NCBI GenBank assembly: GCA_028456385.1
Contig: JALNQF010000175.1
Span: 28,591-92,590 of the forward strand
Direction: 5' to 3'
Source: Ophiosphaerella korrae
Taxonomy: Eukaryota > Ascomycota > Dothideomycetes > Pleosporales > Phaeosphaeriaceae
Length of the DNA: 64,000 nucleotides
Made by a program: the position numbers and the translations under genes
Shown here: positions 25,201 to 37,366 of the stretch, one piece after another
Layout: every line of letters begins with the position of its first letter
Numbering within the stretch: the stretch's first letter is position 1
Notes under the pieces: generated by a model
The model's database searches: none
What the model saw: the letters and a program-made list of their open reading frames with translations, nothing else
What the model was told of the DNA's origin: nothing

Positions 25201-27311
25201 TCTTCTAGCGCGGCTTCGCGCTCTTTCGACGCATCGAGCTGGTGTTGCAGGTCCGTGGCTGATGCTTTTAATTCGCGGAGTTCTGAATCTTTCATGCGCG
25301 CTACTTCGCGGAGGGAGAAGAGCGATTGTCGCGCGTCTTTGAGGTCTGCCTCGATCGACACTTTTTCATCTTGGAGGACTTCGAAGGTGGCTTGAGATTC
25401 AGCGTCGATGAATTCCAGTGAGCGGATGTGTTTTTGCGCGGCCTGTAGGTCGACGCCGAGTGTGTTGAGAGATGAACGGAGTGTTTCTAGTTCGGATTGG
25501 AGGTTGCATTTCTGCGTCTTCTCGTGCTCTAGAGCGTGTTGGACAGCATGTAGTTCTTTTTCTACTTCCCCCTTGGCGGTTTGCATGGAGCTCAAATCAG
25601 AAGCTAAGCGCGAGTGCCTCTCAACCTCCATTCCTCGGCTGGCTTCCAAGGTTGTCAACTCATTTCGCAGCGTCGCGAGGGCTTCTTCTCTCTTTATCTT
25701 GTTGCTCTCTGATTGTTTGATCTGCTCTCGTAGGGACGCAATAAGCCCCCCTCCAATCTCAAGCTTCTTTACATTACCGAGAATATCCTGCTCGTGCTCG
25801 GCGATTTGCTTCTGTAAAATCTGCTCGTATTTTGAGCCGCGGTCCAGGCGTTGTCTCAGCTCTTCAATCGAGTTCTCTTTCTCCTGAAGCTGATTGCGAA
25901 GAGACGACTCGTTGCGCTGAGCGGTGTCGAGCTTATCCTGGAAGTCCTTTAGATTCCGTTCCAGAGTCGCCGTGTGTCTTTCGAATTCTTCAAGCTGCGT
26001 GCTGCAGTCCTCGAGCTGTTCCGTCAAGCTATCTTTTTCATCCTGCAGAGCATGAATCTCCTTCTGTTTGTCTTCGCCGCCTTGCTGCAGACTTGCCAAC
26101 TCCATATTCTTTGTTCGCAGTTTCTGCTTCAGACTTTGCTCTAGGCCGGTGGATACCTCGAGTTGTAGTTTAGTAGACTCTAGAGCCTCTTCAACCGCCA
26201 CTCGGGCACCCTCCAGGGCGGTAATGTGGGATCTCTGCTCCTCAATCTCCTTCTCGAGATCGCTCTTGGAGTCTTCCAAGACCCTGCTATCGTCCTTGCT
26301 CTTCGCACACTCAGCTTGCAGCTCGTTGATGCGCCGTCGACACGCTGAAAGCGCCTGATCCGACTCGCGCTTCGCCCGAACCAGCCGACTATCCGACGTT
26401 CGAATCTCAGTCGGCGAGGCCAGCCCAGGCGTAAATTCCCAGTCCGCCTCATTCCACGACGACGATGTCGAGCGAGGCGGCGTCCTCGGATTAGCCATGG
26501 CCTTCATAGGCAAATTCGCCAGCCGCTGAGGCGGCGAAGGAGGCGGGGAAAGGCTCCACGAGCGACGCTGCTGAGCCTCGCCAGGGCTGGCATACTGTAG
26601 CGTCAACATGGACGCCCGTTCCAGCGCCTCCAGTATATCCTTATTCCGCCCCTCCTCAATCCGAAGCGACCTCTTCAATTCCGCAACCCGCTTCTCCGCA
26701 TCCCTCTCAGATAAATACACGTTTTTCCTACTCTTCGCCAGATTCCGCGCGCTCGTGGCAATCTGCTTCTCCTTAACCGATATATTGACCGCCATGCGCA
26801 GCGCCAACCGCCGCAACGACGCAACCGACCGCTTCGCCTCGGCACCAGCAACCTGGTGGGCCTTGAGCTCTGCCCGCAGCGAGTTGCGCTGCGTCTTGAT
26901 GTAGTTGAGATGTGCCCAGTTGGAAATAGGGGTCAGGCTTTCGTCCCTCGCGCTGGGCTCCGGCGTGCTCGCGCCATCGTCATTGCGCTTGCACACGCCC
27001 CAATAATCGACGAAGCTGTCCTGCATGGACGAGATGGAGCGCTCCATGTGCGGCGTCACAGGCGGCCGCGCAGCCCCGCGCCTCACCATGCCCTTGGACA
27101 GCAAATTGTCAACGGCGGTGCGAGCGCGCGGCGGCGCGTTAGGACGGTCAGGACGCTCATCCGGGGGCCGAAGGGACGACATGTGCGTTGTGGAATCGAG
27201 GTAATCATGGGTCGGCACGGAGCAATGGTGCTGGATCTTTTCTAGAAATTTAGCAGTCGGGGTCGGGGCTGGGTCGTCAGCCACGCGACTATCGAATGTT
27301 TCTTTGGACAT
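22242..27311 (-). CDS. Giant coiled-coil protein of unknown function
   Basis: Two exons, 27311-22669 and 22617-22242, give about 1,672 aa; an upstream in-frame ATG at 27410 would add 33 residues. The intron has GTAAGT, branch CTAAT and CCCAG. Residues from about 130 to 1,500 are almost unbroken heptad coiled coil rich in Glu, Lys, Leu, Gln and Arg, the N-terminal part is proline-rich and disordered, and the last ~170 residues are Ser/Thr/Pro-rich and end in a basic RRWSVSLRKLFKHD. There is no ATPase head, so it is not an SMC or kinesin despite the look-alike coil. A scaffold or tether role (spindle pole, septal or Golgi) is possible, but this is inference. The last exon reads as a separate open frame if the intron is missed. 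Confidence 0.75.
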
Positions 27312-27942
27312 TGGCGTGTGCCGGTGCGGTGCGGGCCCGGGGGCAGCAGGATGCAGGCACGGACGGGAAAGCAGCACGAGCGCGCAAATCAATGGGATGA
27401 CGACGGGCACGGGCGAGATGGAACCACGACGGCGAGACGGCGGCGGCGGGTCTGCCGGCGAGCAGCAGGACTGAGCCTGCAGTCTCTACCCGAGGGAATA
27501 CTGGAGGGTGGAGAGCAGGAAAGGAAACATTCGGCTTGAAGGGAACGGAAAGGCACAAGTTGCAGCGAGGTGACCCGCCACGACGACCGAATTGTTGGCT
27601 GCTGGCGCATCGCCTAGCATGGATGGCCCGGGATGGCATCCTGGCCGCGACGTGGTCGCGCGTCGGGTCGTGAAAATGACATGGCTTGGCCCAGTGCCGT
27701 TCGTGCCATTACTCGTGGCTGCTCGCATCCTTCATCATCAGCGTGAACAACGCAATCACAGTCAGATCCATGAGAACCATGCCACATTTCCGGTGATGTG
27801 GGGTGACCTGTCTTGCATGGCGGCGTGAGCCGCCGACACCCACGTCCCAGCCTCCCGGACCAGCGCGCGCTGTCTCACTGCATGTGATGTGACATCATTA
27901 CATTGAACGCCCACTGGACGTGATAGGATTAGATTTCCAACT
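27312..27942. other. Intergenic region, coiled-coil gene promoter
   Basis: About 630 bp between two minus-strand genes. It serves as the promoter of the coiled-coil gene and holds the 3' end of the acyl-CoA dehydrogenase gene. No separate feature is seen. Confidence 0.5.
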
Positions 27943-29358
27943 CTATTTTGTGTATTTCTTTTGCAGCGCTTTTGCAATGGTCGTCAGCTGGATGTTGCTG
28001 GTGCCCTCGTAGATCGCGCCAATCTTGCTGTCCCTGAAGTACTTCTCGGCAAGACCCTCACGGACGAAGCCCATGCCGCCCATCCACTCAACCGCCTGGC
28101 CAGATACCTTTCCTGCAACCTGTGAGGCGTACAGCTTGGCCATGGCGGCATCCATGACAAAGTCCTCCCCAGCCTCCTTCTTGCGGGCTGCGTTGTAGAC
28201 CAGCGCCCGTGCGGCTTGGATCTCAGTCCAGGCTTGGGCGAGTTGATGCTGCATGCCCTGGAACTCACCAATGAGCTGGCCGAATTGCTTGCGGTCGTTC
28301 CATACGTAGCTGGGTTTTATCAGTGTAGGGTCCAGCCTTGTTGGTAATACACTCACCCAGCAGCGTTCTCCCAAGCGCCCAATGCCAGACCAGTCATTTG
28401 GGCAGCAATGCCAATACGTCCCTCGTTCAGAAGGCCAATGGCGTACTTGTAGCCTTCAAACTCCTTGCCGAGCAGATTGCCTTTGGGTATCTCTACATCG
28501 TCAAAGTTGATGACACAAGTACTGCTGGCCTTGATTCCAAGCTTCTTCTCCTTCTTTGCAATCGAGAAGCCAGGGGTGCCCTTCTCCACGATAAAAGCCG
28601 TGATGCCCTTGTACTTCTTGCTTGGATCGAGATTGGCAAAGACGATGAAGAAGTTGGCCTCGACGCTGTTCGTTATCCACATCTTGCTTCCGCTGATCAT
28701 GTATCCATTGTCTGTTCGTGTTGCCTTAGTGGCAAGTGCAAAGGCATCTGATCCCGAGACAGGCTCTGAAAGACAGAACGAGCCTACAGTGTTGGTGGCC
28801 AGCTTGGGTAGCCACTCCTTCTTGAGCTTCTCCGAACCCCACTTCAAGATTGCAGTATTCACTAGCGTATTGTGAACATCGCACATGACGCTGACACTTG
28901 GGTCTACTCGTGCTAATTCCTCAATGGCAATGATGGCAGATGTGAAGTTCATGCCAGAGCCACCATATTCCTCTGGTATTTCGATGCCCATGAGCCCTTG
29001 CTCAAATAGCTGCTCGACCACTGCAGGGTCCATGGATTCTGCCTCGTCCATATCTCGAACCTTGGGTAGGACGACATCGTTGGCAAACTTGGAGACAGAA
29101 TCGCCCATGAGCACTTCAGTCTCGGAGAGGTGAGTGATGGGCGTAGGTGGAACATCAGAAATGTCCAATGCGTCGCGACGTGCGGCTGTCTTTGAGAGAC
29201 ATCGTATTCTAAGGCAGATTCGTGAGCATTTTACATTTCGCCTTTGATTCTGAAATCAATACATACTGCGGGGTGGCGCGCACAGCTGGTCGCAAAGTAC
29301 GCGGCGATGCTGTGGCAGTGCGCAGGAGCGGCCTAAGCGATCTTGAAATTGAAGCCAT
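27943..29358 (-). CDS. Mitochondrial short/branched-chain acyl-CoA dehydrogenase
   Basis: FAD enzyme that oxidises short or 2-methyl-branched acyl-CoA to the enoyl-CoA, in fatty-acid and isoleucine/valine breakdown. Three exons, 29358-29267, 29208-28357 and 28309-27943, give 436 aa. The first exon encodes an Arg/Ser-rich mitochondrial presequence (MASISRSLRPLLRTATASP). Family signatures are GIEIPEEYGGSG, CLSEPVSGSDAFAL, MWITNS, the QFGQLIGEFQGMQ helix, and YEGTSNIQL, whose Glu is the catalytic base position of short-chain members. The nearest named relative by motif is ACADSB. It is an ordinary core-metabolism gene and not part of the nearby clusters. Confidence 0.9.
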
Positions 29359-29898
29359 GGCGTGAGAAGGATGTGTAAAATCGACAGGGAGAAATGTATG
29401 TTGAGCGTAAATACACACAAAGCTGAGAGTCGCCGCACACGTCAAGCCGAGGCAGCATATCCACTGTGGCGGTTAGCCGATCTAAGCCGTGCTACAATTT
29501 TCCGGGGTTGCGGAGGGCGTATCACATGCTTGACTGCCAATCATTGTCTGCAGCACCCAATCAGATTCGAATATCTTTCCTCTTCCTACGCGGAGCCATA
29601 ACCCGCCCGAGATATGTCCGTTTCCATGTACAGCATTTCTTGCACGGACACACGCTTGCAGCTAGCAGTCAACGCAGAACCAAAGCGCACCACTTGGTAC
29701 GAGGGTTGGTCGCCAGTTCAGTTCGCTGTTGGCCAGTTCGTACGACTCCCACTCATGATACAGTACAAAAGTGATCAAAATGCCGCCCTAATCCGTACCC
29801 TGTCAACATTTTCATCACTTAAACACCGTAGAAATATAGGGTTCATTAACCTCTTCAACCTATAGCCCGGCTTACAACATATACACCATCTTTGCGTC
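29359..29898. other. Intergenic region, dehydrogenase promoter
   Basis: About 540 bp upstream of the dehydrogenase start and downstream of the Rmd5-like gene. Short open frames only; nothing recognised. Confidence 0.5.
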
Positions 29899-31257
29899 CT
29901 ACAGCACGACCTTTTTTGCCTCCCTGGGGTGGCTTTCGTTGGGACAATATGGACACTTGAAGCGGGTGGCTTTGGATATCTTCTCGAGAGATTCTTGGGC
30001 AATAACATGACCGCAGGGCATCATCATCGGAGGGTTGGCATCGGTAGTTTGCTCTTTGGAGACCGGGCAAACGAAGATGGAGTGGAAATGGTATGGTGTT
30101 GGCAGTGGGATTTCGACCTTCACGGTGTCAGTATGTAGTAGATAGCCAAGTGTTCAGGATAGCAGCCTACTGGTAATTCATCCTGCGTCGTCCACTCGGT
30201 GCGCTTCTCCTTCATGATACTTTGCATCTTTAGGAGATATGGGAGTGCGATTGCGCCAGCAGTTGCAGCAATGAATAATGGCGAATCAGCACTGAGGCCT
30301 AGCAATGAGCAAAACTCTCTGTTGAATGAGTGTGCTACTTCCTCCCACGCCGAGGGGTTGTAGAATATATTCTGGTAAGGTGATTCTTGCACATTCTGCC
30401 AATATGCCATGGCGCCCATGAGCTTCTGCACCTCACGCGTGTAACGCTTCTGAAACATGCCGAATCTCTGCAGTGCATATTGATAAGCGCGAAGAGGGCC
30501 GTCGGGAGAGTCTTGCATGTATTCGTCCTGGTCTTGGCCAACAAACAGACTCACGTATTGTAGACTACAGAGGTCAAACTCGAGATTACTGCCTCTTGCC
30601 TCTAGAATGTCGCTCCTTTCTTCCGCCCACTGAATGGCAGGTTCGAGGTTCTTCGAGTTACGCAACTCGTGTAGAATGTGATACATTTGTGCAAACTGCT
30701 GCTGGAGCTTTTCTGAGCTAAAGGTGCCCTCGGCCAGATCCTTTTCCCACGACTCTCGGAAGTATGGGTTGGGGGTGTTGGGGGTTGGTTCGGGGTGTGG
30801 TGGGCGGCGGTTGGCTTCTTCTATAAAGGTAGTGGCAACACCGAACTGGCCTTCGCGGAGGAGGTGCATGGCTATGGCACGATTAATGAGGGAGGGGTGC
30901 GACGAAAGAGCGTCATTTTCGGCGGACGGCAGCGGCTTGTCTCTGAACTTCCGGTCCAGCACCTTGCCGTACTTGTTGAGGCCGGCATAGATGGGCTTGA
31001 GGTCTTTCTGGGAGGCCTCGAGCGTCTTCTTGAACGGATCCTGCAGCTTCGCGAGCGTCACCGGGGCCGTGTGGGGGTCTAGTCGCATGCTTTTTAGCAG
31101 GCTGGCGTCAACACACACATACAGCAGGAGGCATACCAGCAGCAATCTTAGCACGAGCTGCAGTGAGCAAGTCAATCGCCTTTTGCACGTCGTTGATGCT
31201 GGTCGAGAGGTTTGCACTGCTCTCGAAGAGCTCCACCTGCTCGCGGAGGTCGTCCAT
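29899..31257 (-). CDS. Rmd5/Gid2-type RING subunit of the GID (CTLH) E3 ubiquitin ligase
   Basis: Catalytic subunit of the GID complex, which ubiquitinates gluconeogenic enzymes such as fructose-1,6-bisphosphatase when glucose returns. Three exons, 31257-31137, 31078-30171 and 30117-29899, give 415 aa, close to the 421 aa of yeast Rmd5. The N-terminus is helical; the middle has LisH/CTLH-like segments ([52 protein letters not shown]). The C-terminus is the unusual RING of this family: CPVSKEQ ... [17 protein letters not shown] ... FKCPYC, ending close to the stop. The first intron (58 nt, GTATGC to CGACTAG) was placed to keep the [11 protein letters not shown] segment in frame. A longer open frame starting at 31,322 is a misleading shadow of exon 1 plus intron. 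Confidence 0.88.
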
Positions 31258-31725
31258 GGTGGTAGGCCTCGGTTTACTATGGTGCAAAAGATGGTATTAC
31301 GGCCAGAGCTGCAGTCAGCCAAGCAGAAGGGAAGGACTGTGTTGTATCCAGCAGACTAGTCCATTGCGGCCCATGGTTCAAGTGCTGCACTGACTGGTGT
31401 TGGTGTTGGTGACGGTGTGGTGGGTGGGCGTGCGTGACGGGGGTCTGCTATCTAAAGTCGCGGCATGACGCGCACGTCAACCTGCAGAACTCCTCTGTGT
31501 ACCTACGCCAAACTTGCTTACAGTCAAGCTCTACACCCCCATTGCAGCCCCTTCACATGCCCGTGTTCTCTCTTGATCATGCATAGCTCGCAGACAATCC
31601 CATCGTCAGCACCAACCTTCCTCCGGCCCACGCTCTGTGAAGCCACCCGGGGACAGCAGAGTAACTTTCGGCCCGCACTGGCACCATGAGAGCCAGAATT
31701 AATACCTCATATCCCCAATCACAAG
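31258..31725. promoter_or_regulatory. Divergent promoter region between Rmd5-like and Stb6-like genes
   Basis: The two genes start 468 bp apart on opposite strands, so this region must hold both promoters. No specific site is claimed. Confidence 0.5.
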
Positions 31726-34359
31726 ATGGCTACTGCCTTCCCCATGCACTCGCTTCGCACCGAGTCTGAGCAAGCCCTGCGCCGACAGATGCCGCCCATC
31801 CAGACGTCTGAACCCGCCCTGACGTGCCCCAACACCAATGCGGACACCGCATCTATTGAGCCCATGATCATATCTCCAACCTCCCCCGCCGGTCACCAGC
31901 GCTTCGTCCTCACTGATTTGGTGGCGTCTCGCTACCTCGAAGATGATCCCAAGACCACCCTTCTCGCTCACCGCCAAAAGGTTGAGGGCTATGAGATATA
32001 TCTGGTTGAACAATGGGCCTGTTCACGGTCGCACCCAACATTTCTCATCACCACATACACAGGGAACCCCGCAGATGTGGTGCTCGCATCTGTCATCAGC
32101 GTTCCTGCCGACGAAGCCGAATGGTCGCCACAGATGCGCTTGTACTTCCAGTCCCTGGGTGAGTATCATGCACAAAGAAAAGCAACTCCCTACGGAACCT
32201 TGATGATCACCAATCTGAGCAGTTTCCCTTCCTCACTTACTGTTATTCCAATCCCCGGTGGAGATATGAAAAAGTATCGCGAAATCTTTTTTGTCAATGA
32301 AAACCTCAAGAGACTAGGTTGCTCTGGGCGTCTAGGTATCAAGCTCGCACCACCAAGCAGTGCCACCAAGGCCAAGTTCCACCAGCTGTACCGCACGAGC
32401 GACAAAATTCCCTTCAATGCATCTGCCATTGAACTAGTGAAGCTATGCCAGGTCGCACTCGTATTATTTGACAAACTTAAGCCTGAGTATGCTGATGGTC
32501 TGCTCTGCGATGTCACCGAGAAAGCCATCAATGACTGGTGGATTGAGTTTGGTGCCGAATACTATACCGTAGAGCCACATGATGGTATTCTTGGTCCTAC
32601 CACTGTCGCCGCACTGTTAGGCATGCTTATGGGCGCGCGAAACAGACTAAGTGCTTGCAACGCACCAGTAGCAAAAGATGTCTTTGATATCGAGAGCACA
32701 AAGCGGGGCATTGCTTACTTTCAAAAATCTCACCATCTCCAGAAGACGCGACGACTTGATAGGCAGACATTGGACAAACTACGAAGAGCTACAGCCAAAG
32801 CTGCTAGCAAAGAAGGTTGGGCCGTCCCTCGAGCCTTCAAGTCTACCGTAGCCGAGCTAGGTGGTAAGGGAGGAGAGATGGTCATGGGCATGGTGGGAGC
32901 AGGCCAGAAGGACGGTATTGCTGAAGTTGAGACTGTCGATATTGACCAATTCGTGGAACTCGTTCGTGGAGAGCATGCAAAATGGCTGTGGTACGGCAAG
33001 TCTCGCAAGTCCACTGTTGGAGATATGTTCAATCGATTGCCTGGAGAAGAACGGTCGACATCACCTGATGAAAATGACCCCGGAAAAAAGCTACCCACAA
33101 GAGAATCAACACTAGAGCAACACAAGCCTCCCAAGCGAGAAACCACTACAGAGAGTTTCAAGAGAACAGAGGTATTTTCACCAGACGGCGGCGAGAAGGA
33201 CAAGGACAAGGATCCATTCTCGAAGCGTGCTGCGATCAAAGCAATTCCTGGTAGTGGTTTTCGTCACATAAAAGATGCGGTTGGTCTCCGAACTCATGCC
33301 AGTAAATTATCAAGGGATGAACATGGACGCAATAGTATGCATCAAAGTCGAAGCGACCTCCGGTCACCACAGTACCCTGACCACGATGAGAATCGTTCCC
33401 ATCAAACATCTGATCAATCATCCATTATTTCATCTCGGCGTACAGTACCGGATGGCGAGCCATCTTTTACAAAAGTTTTGACAGAGACTCCACGCGACTC
33501 CACCATCAATCTTGCGATGGACAAAGCGCCGCAAAAAGGAAGTGGCTCCAACGAGCCAACTTCGCTGAGAATCTCAGTTGCAGAGAGTGATACTTCAACC
33601 CAACCACCACCTGTTGATGACTCGATCGCGGGGTCGATCTATCACGGCGTCGAACTCAACAACAAGCTTCCAATTGACAAGGCACAAGAGGTTCCCCCCC
33701 TGCTCCGACGCACCCTGTCTAGCGACCAACTCGAATTCTACCAAGTGCCTCGTAACGACGACTGGTGGCCTCGCCACCTCTCATTCAGCATCGCCGAAGA
33801 AAACGTCCTAAGATGGCAAGACATCCTTACCCCAGACGCAAATGACGAAGCCGCCGATCCATCCACCTCAACCAAATCCCTCTCTCAAAAACTCGCACTT
33901 CAAAAGCTTCAGTCCGAGCAACTCAAGCGCCTCCACCATAGACTATTCCTTCTATCCACTACCGATTCTACCGCCGTCACCGCCCGCCTTAATGACCTCC
34001 AATCTCTTGAATCAGCAGCCGACGCGGACATCGATATCCTTGACGAAATATACTATCCTCGTCTCGACACGTACCACACGCTGCGTGAAGACGCGCATGC
34101 CATCATTACAAATAGTAGGTCCCAACTCACTGTTGCGCTGCGCGAACTCGGCAACATGGGGGATAAGTTAGATTATGAGATTAGTGCGCTCAGGGGCAAG
34201 GTTGAAGATGTGGAGGATGCGCTAGGGGAGTTTGAGAGGCAAGTAGAGGGGGTAGAGGGTAGAGTAAACGAGTTAGAACGAGTGTTGGGTATGCAAGAGG
34301 GGTGGTGGCACTGGGTAGTCAGGATGACGACGGGGCTTGGGCGAAAGCCCGGGGCATAA
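31726..34359 (+). CDS. Stb6-like protein (putative Sin3-binding family)
   Basis: Single-exon protein of 877 aa. The first ~250 residues match the conserved N-terminal part of fungal Stb6/Stb2-like proteins (HQRFVLTDLVASRYLEDD ... EGYEIYLVEQWACSR), followed by an LYRTSDKIPFNASAIELVKLCQVAL region and a peptidoglycan-binding-like repeat (DGILGPTTVAALLGML). The middle is long, charged and disordered; the last ~170 residues form a coiled coil. Yeast Stb6 was found as a Sin3-histone deacetylase interactor, so a role in transcriptional control is inferred from family only. Its 3' end faces the HET gene across just 92 bp. Confidence 0.8.
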   Translation: MATAFPMHSLRTESEQALRRQMPPIQTSEPALTCPNTNADTASIEPMIISPTSPAGHQRFVLTDLVASRYLEDDPKTTLLAHRQKVEGYEIYLVEQWACSRSHPTFLITTYTGNPADVVLASVISVPADEAEWSPQMRLYFQSLGEYHAQRKATPYGTLMITNLSSFPSSLTVIPIPGGDMKKYREIFFVNENLKRLGCSGRLGIKLAPPSSATKAKFHQLYRTSDKIPFNASAIELVKLCQVALVLFDKLKPEYADGLLCDVTEKAINDWWIEFGAEYYTVEPHDGILGPTTVAALLGMLMGARNRLSACNAPVAKDVFDIESTKRGIAYFQKSHHLQKTRRLDRQTLDKLRRATAKAASKEGWAVPRAFKSTVAELGGKGGEMVMGMVGAGQKDGIAEVETVDIDQFVELVRGEHAKWLWYGKSRKSTVGDMFNRLPGEERSTSPDENDPGKKLPTRESTLEQHKPPKRETTTESFKRTEVFSPDGGEKDKDKDPFSKRAAIKAIPGSGFRHIKDAVGLRTHASKLSRDEHGRNSMHQSRSDLRSPQYPDHDENRSHQTSDQSSIISSRRTVPDGEPSFTKVLTETPRDSTINLAMDKAPQKGSGSNEPTSLRISVAESDTSTQPPPVDDSIAGSIYHGVELNNKLPIDKAQEVPPLLRRTLSSDQLEFYQVPRNDDWWPRHLSFSIAEENVLRWQDILTPDANDEAADPSTSTKSLSQKLALQKLQSEQLKRLHHRLFLLSTTDSTAVTARLNDLQSLESAADADIDILDEIYYPRLDTYHTLREDAHAIITNSRSQLTVALRELGNMGDKLDYEISALRGKVEDVEDALGEFERQVEGVEGRVNELERVLGMQEGWWHWVVRMTTGLGRKPGA

Positions 34360-34451
34360 TATACAACACGCGCAACAAAGCCGCGCATCAAGTCCATCTA
34401 ATCTAATCAAAAACGTTACACGCACGCAAACAATGGTATCAAAAGAACCCT

Positions 34452-36662
34452 TCATTCAATGCAAATCTCCTCTTTGACCAACCCCAACCTCAACGCCTCT
34501 CCATGCATAACCCCATACACAAACGCCTCGCCCACAAGCACATACCGCCCGCTGCGCCCCCTCCTTAGCACCACCGGCAGCGCCGCCCGATGCAAAATCC
34601 ACACCTCATCGCCCGCCCTCAGCGACCGCGGCCCCGCGCCCAAATACCCGTTGCCCGTGCGAAACACGCGGCGCTTCTTGCCGCCGCTCTGGTCGAGTTC
34701 GTGCTGCAGCTGCGTGAGCTCAAGCGGCGAGTAGGAGCCGTCGAACATGCTCTGGACGACGGCGGTGAGGCGCGCTGTATACGCGGCGAGAGAGTAGGGC
34801 GAGTCGCGGGGCTCGAGGGCGAGGAGGGCGCGCCAGTCTGGGTAGATGGAGTCAGAGAGGGGCGCGTGGTGGGGCTGAAAGGGGGCTTTTGCGGACCAGG
34901 GGGTGAGGCGGTGGCGGATTTGGAGGTTGAGAATGTACTCGATGAAGAGGTGGCCGACTCCTTGGGGCGCGGGGTAGGTCTGTGCGTATATGTTTGTGGT
35001 GAGGGTGCGCCAGAGGATTTGGAGGCGGGATTGGGTGGGGATGGAGACGGGGTAGGGGAGGGGGAGGGCAAGGGCGAGGGAGACAAGGCTGGCCCATGAG
35101 GCAGCAGGGTCGGGGGATTCGTCGGCGAGGGTGGACGTGTGAGATATGTAGTCGAGGCGGTAGCCTTGGACGTCGAGGAGGCCTTGGGCCATGCGGATGG
35201 GGTTGATGCGCCATTTTAGGTAGCCGGATGCTTTCCAGACGCCGGCGCCGCGGTAGCGGTAGCGAAGAGGGTAGGGATCGAGGGACACGCTGAGGTCGGG
35301 GACCCAGGACGGCATGTTGGAGATGCGGCGACGGGAAGCGTCTTCGACGTGGGATAGGAGAGAAAGGTTTTGGTAGGAGGATAAACAGACGCGTGCTGTT
35401 TCTGTGTATACTTCTTGGACACTGAGGCTGTAGTCTGGAACTAGTACGCCGGGGTGTGTACGGAATGGTGACATTTTCCGGTCTGCGAGGCCGAGGAAAG
35501 CGTAGACTTTGTCTCGTGGATCCGAAGACTTTGCGAAACGGTGCTTGTCAAGCAACATCCGAAGAGAGGGAGGGTGCCTCACGGCGTCGTTGTTTGGGTC
35601 TGCCAATGCGGAAAATTTTTGGCTTGTCTCATTAATGTAGAGGGGGCTGATGCCGACGGATAATTTGGATCGAAGTACATTCTTGTAAATCCCTGGATGG
35701 CTTCGTAATATATTCATATGCTTTAGCTTTTCAGTGTGCAGATGGTGGTACCACTTCGTTGCTTTAATGAACGATAAAGTCTTGGAAAGAATTTCCCAAG
35801 GAAAGACTTGCTTGCCGCAGACTACGATTGCTGATCTTGCAAAGGCAATTTCTTGGACAACCTAATAATAAGTCATTAGCTTATTGGATTTATGACAATG
35901 TCGCCCTGAACATACCCATGCTCTTTTGAACCACGCGCGATTTATCAAGACAATGAAGCCAAGCCAGTTATAATATGATAGATCTGGGCGGTGAGTCTGG
36001 GGCGTTTTTTCATGGTCATAAAAGGAAGTGTAAGGCACAAGATGCCAATCATTCTCCGAAAATCTGGCGATTGTGTGCATCGTCTTCAGAGCGTCACCCG
36101 TAAATTCGTCGTCCTTGCCTAACCACACAATTACACATTCCGCTTTCTTGAAAACATCTCCCATCCGCTCTACTTGATCGTTTCTCTCAGGAATATTATC
36201 TTGGTCCATACACAAGGCGTCAATCCAGTAGTAACTAGGAGCCTTTGGTATCTGAGGCACATGGTTCGCATTTGCAAGCATACGCAAAGCGTCTCGTAGA
36301 TTGCTTGTGACCTTGAGCAAGCGCCCATCACAGAGAATGTAGTGTTTCTTTGACCTTCCTGGTAATTTAGATCTCGCTTCTCTTTCGTTAAGGGTAGCAC
36401 CATCCACATCTTTGGAGCTTGGCGACGTCCGGTCATGACTGTCACCCCACGTGTAACTCAAAGCTCTGAAACTCGGTGCTTCATCCAATTCAAAGGTCTT
36501 CAGCGAGCCGTGAATGAAGTTTTGGTCCTGCCATGGCGCAAGCTCTAGTAATCGGACGCAGGAGGGTGATGGTAAGGGTTGATATTGGTAGGCGCCAAGA
36601 AAATAAGGCAGTCGAAGCTGCTTCGTTATGCGAACGCGATGGATGATGCTCCGCAGCCTCAT
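34452..36662 (-). CDS. Heterokaryon incompatibility (HET) domain protein
   Basis: Member of the HET family, which in filamentous fungi can trigger cell death when incompatible nuclei meet. Two exons, 36662-35916 and 35861-34452, give 718 aa. The three HET blocks are present in order: FRALSYTWGD near residue 70, YYWIDALCMDQDNIPERNDQ near 140 continuing to VIVWLG, and AWFKRAWVVQEIAFARS, created by the exon junction. The C-terminal ~420 residues are variable, as usual. The intron has GTATGT, branch CTAATGAC and TTAG. No NACHT or WD-repeat partner domain is seen. It sits between conserved housekeeping genes and the polyketide cluster; HET genes often mark variable chromosome segments. Confidence 0.88.
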
Positions 36663-37366
36663 TGATACGGGTGCGCTCAGCTCTGGCCTTCCTCGAAAGC
36701 TTTGTATTGGGAACGGCGCTGCATGTCACCATCCGAATTATCCTCCGATTACCGTGTTGTGGTGAGGAAGGCGGTGGTTGAGATTAGGAATGACTCGTTT
36801 CGAATGTGGCAGAACTAGCTACATGGAGACATGAGGTCTTACCTTGCGGGCTGTCGAATAAGCGAAAGAGAGCCACCTCAAATTATAGTCCAACTTGAGT
36901 CTGCTAATTGTCTATAACTTGTAGATGTAATTGATTGCCCGGTCGGAGACTAAGACGTTATGCCCAGACATCCTGTGGTTGTGCCTGTGCCAGATGCTGG
37001 GCAAGGGTGCGGGTCGGTGTGAACAACCTTGAATATGTACAGGTGTCTCAAAAGTGACTTATACAACCAGATTCTAAAAGTGCTCTCTACATTACATGTC
37101 CCTGGAAAATGTATAAAACCGTTGATATTTCAGGTAGAATGGATGGTGATATAGTGCGTGAGGAAACCGCACGGGTGTGGGATGAAAATGCACAGACCAT
37201 GAATAACGCTAGCCAATACTGGACCCGTCCATCGGCAACCAACTTGCAACTCCCTCAGTTCTGAACGATCTGCAGATAACATAGCCATAGCAGTCGAAGT
37301 CTTCAGCTCCTGTAATTAATCTGTCGAAAGCTACTTTAGACCATCACCGCTCTCTCCAACTCTTGA
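36663..37366. other. Intergenic region, HET promoter and PKS 3' end
   Basis: About 700 bp between the HET gene start and the PKS stop codon. I see no gene and no repeat here. Confidence 0.5.

Noticed and set aside
22665..27410. SMC or kinesin-like ATPase
   Set aside because: No Walker A or B motif or motor domain; the likeness is only coiled-coil composition.
30120..31322. Single-exon 400-codon protein with a hydrophobic N-terminus
   Set aside because: Its first ~80 codons are the wrong frame of exon 1 and an intron of the Rmd5-like gene; proper splicing gives the family N-terminus and the RING domain.
34590..35214. Long open frames antisense to or shifted from the HET gene
   Set aside because: They are Gly/Pro/Ser-rich shadows caused by high GC in the HET C-terminal coding region.
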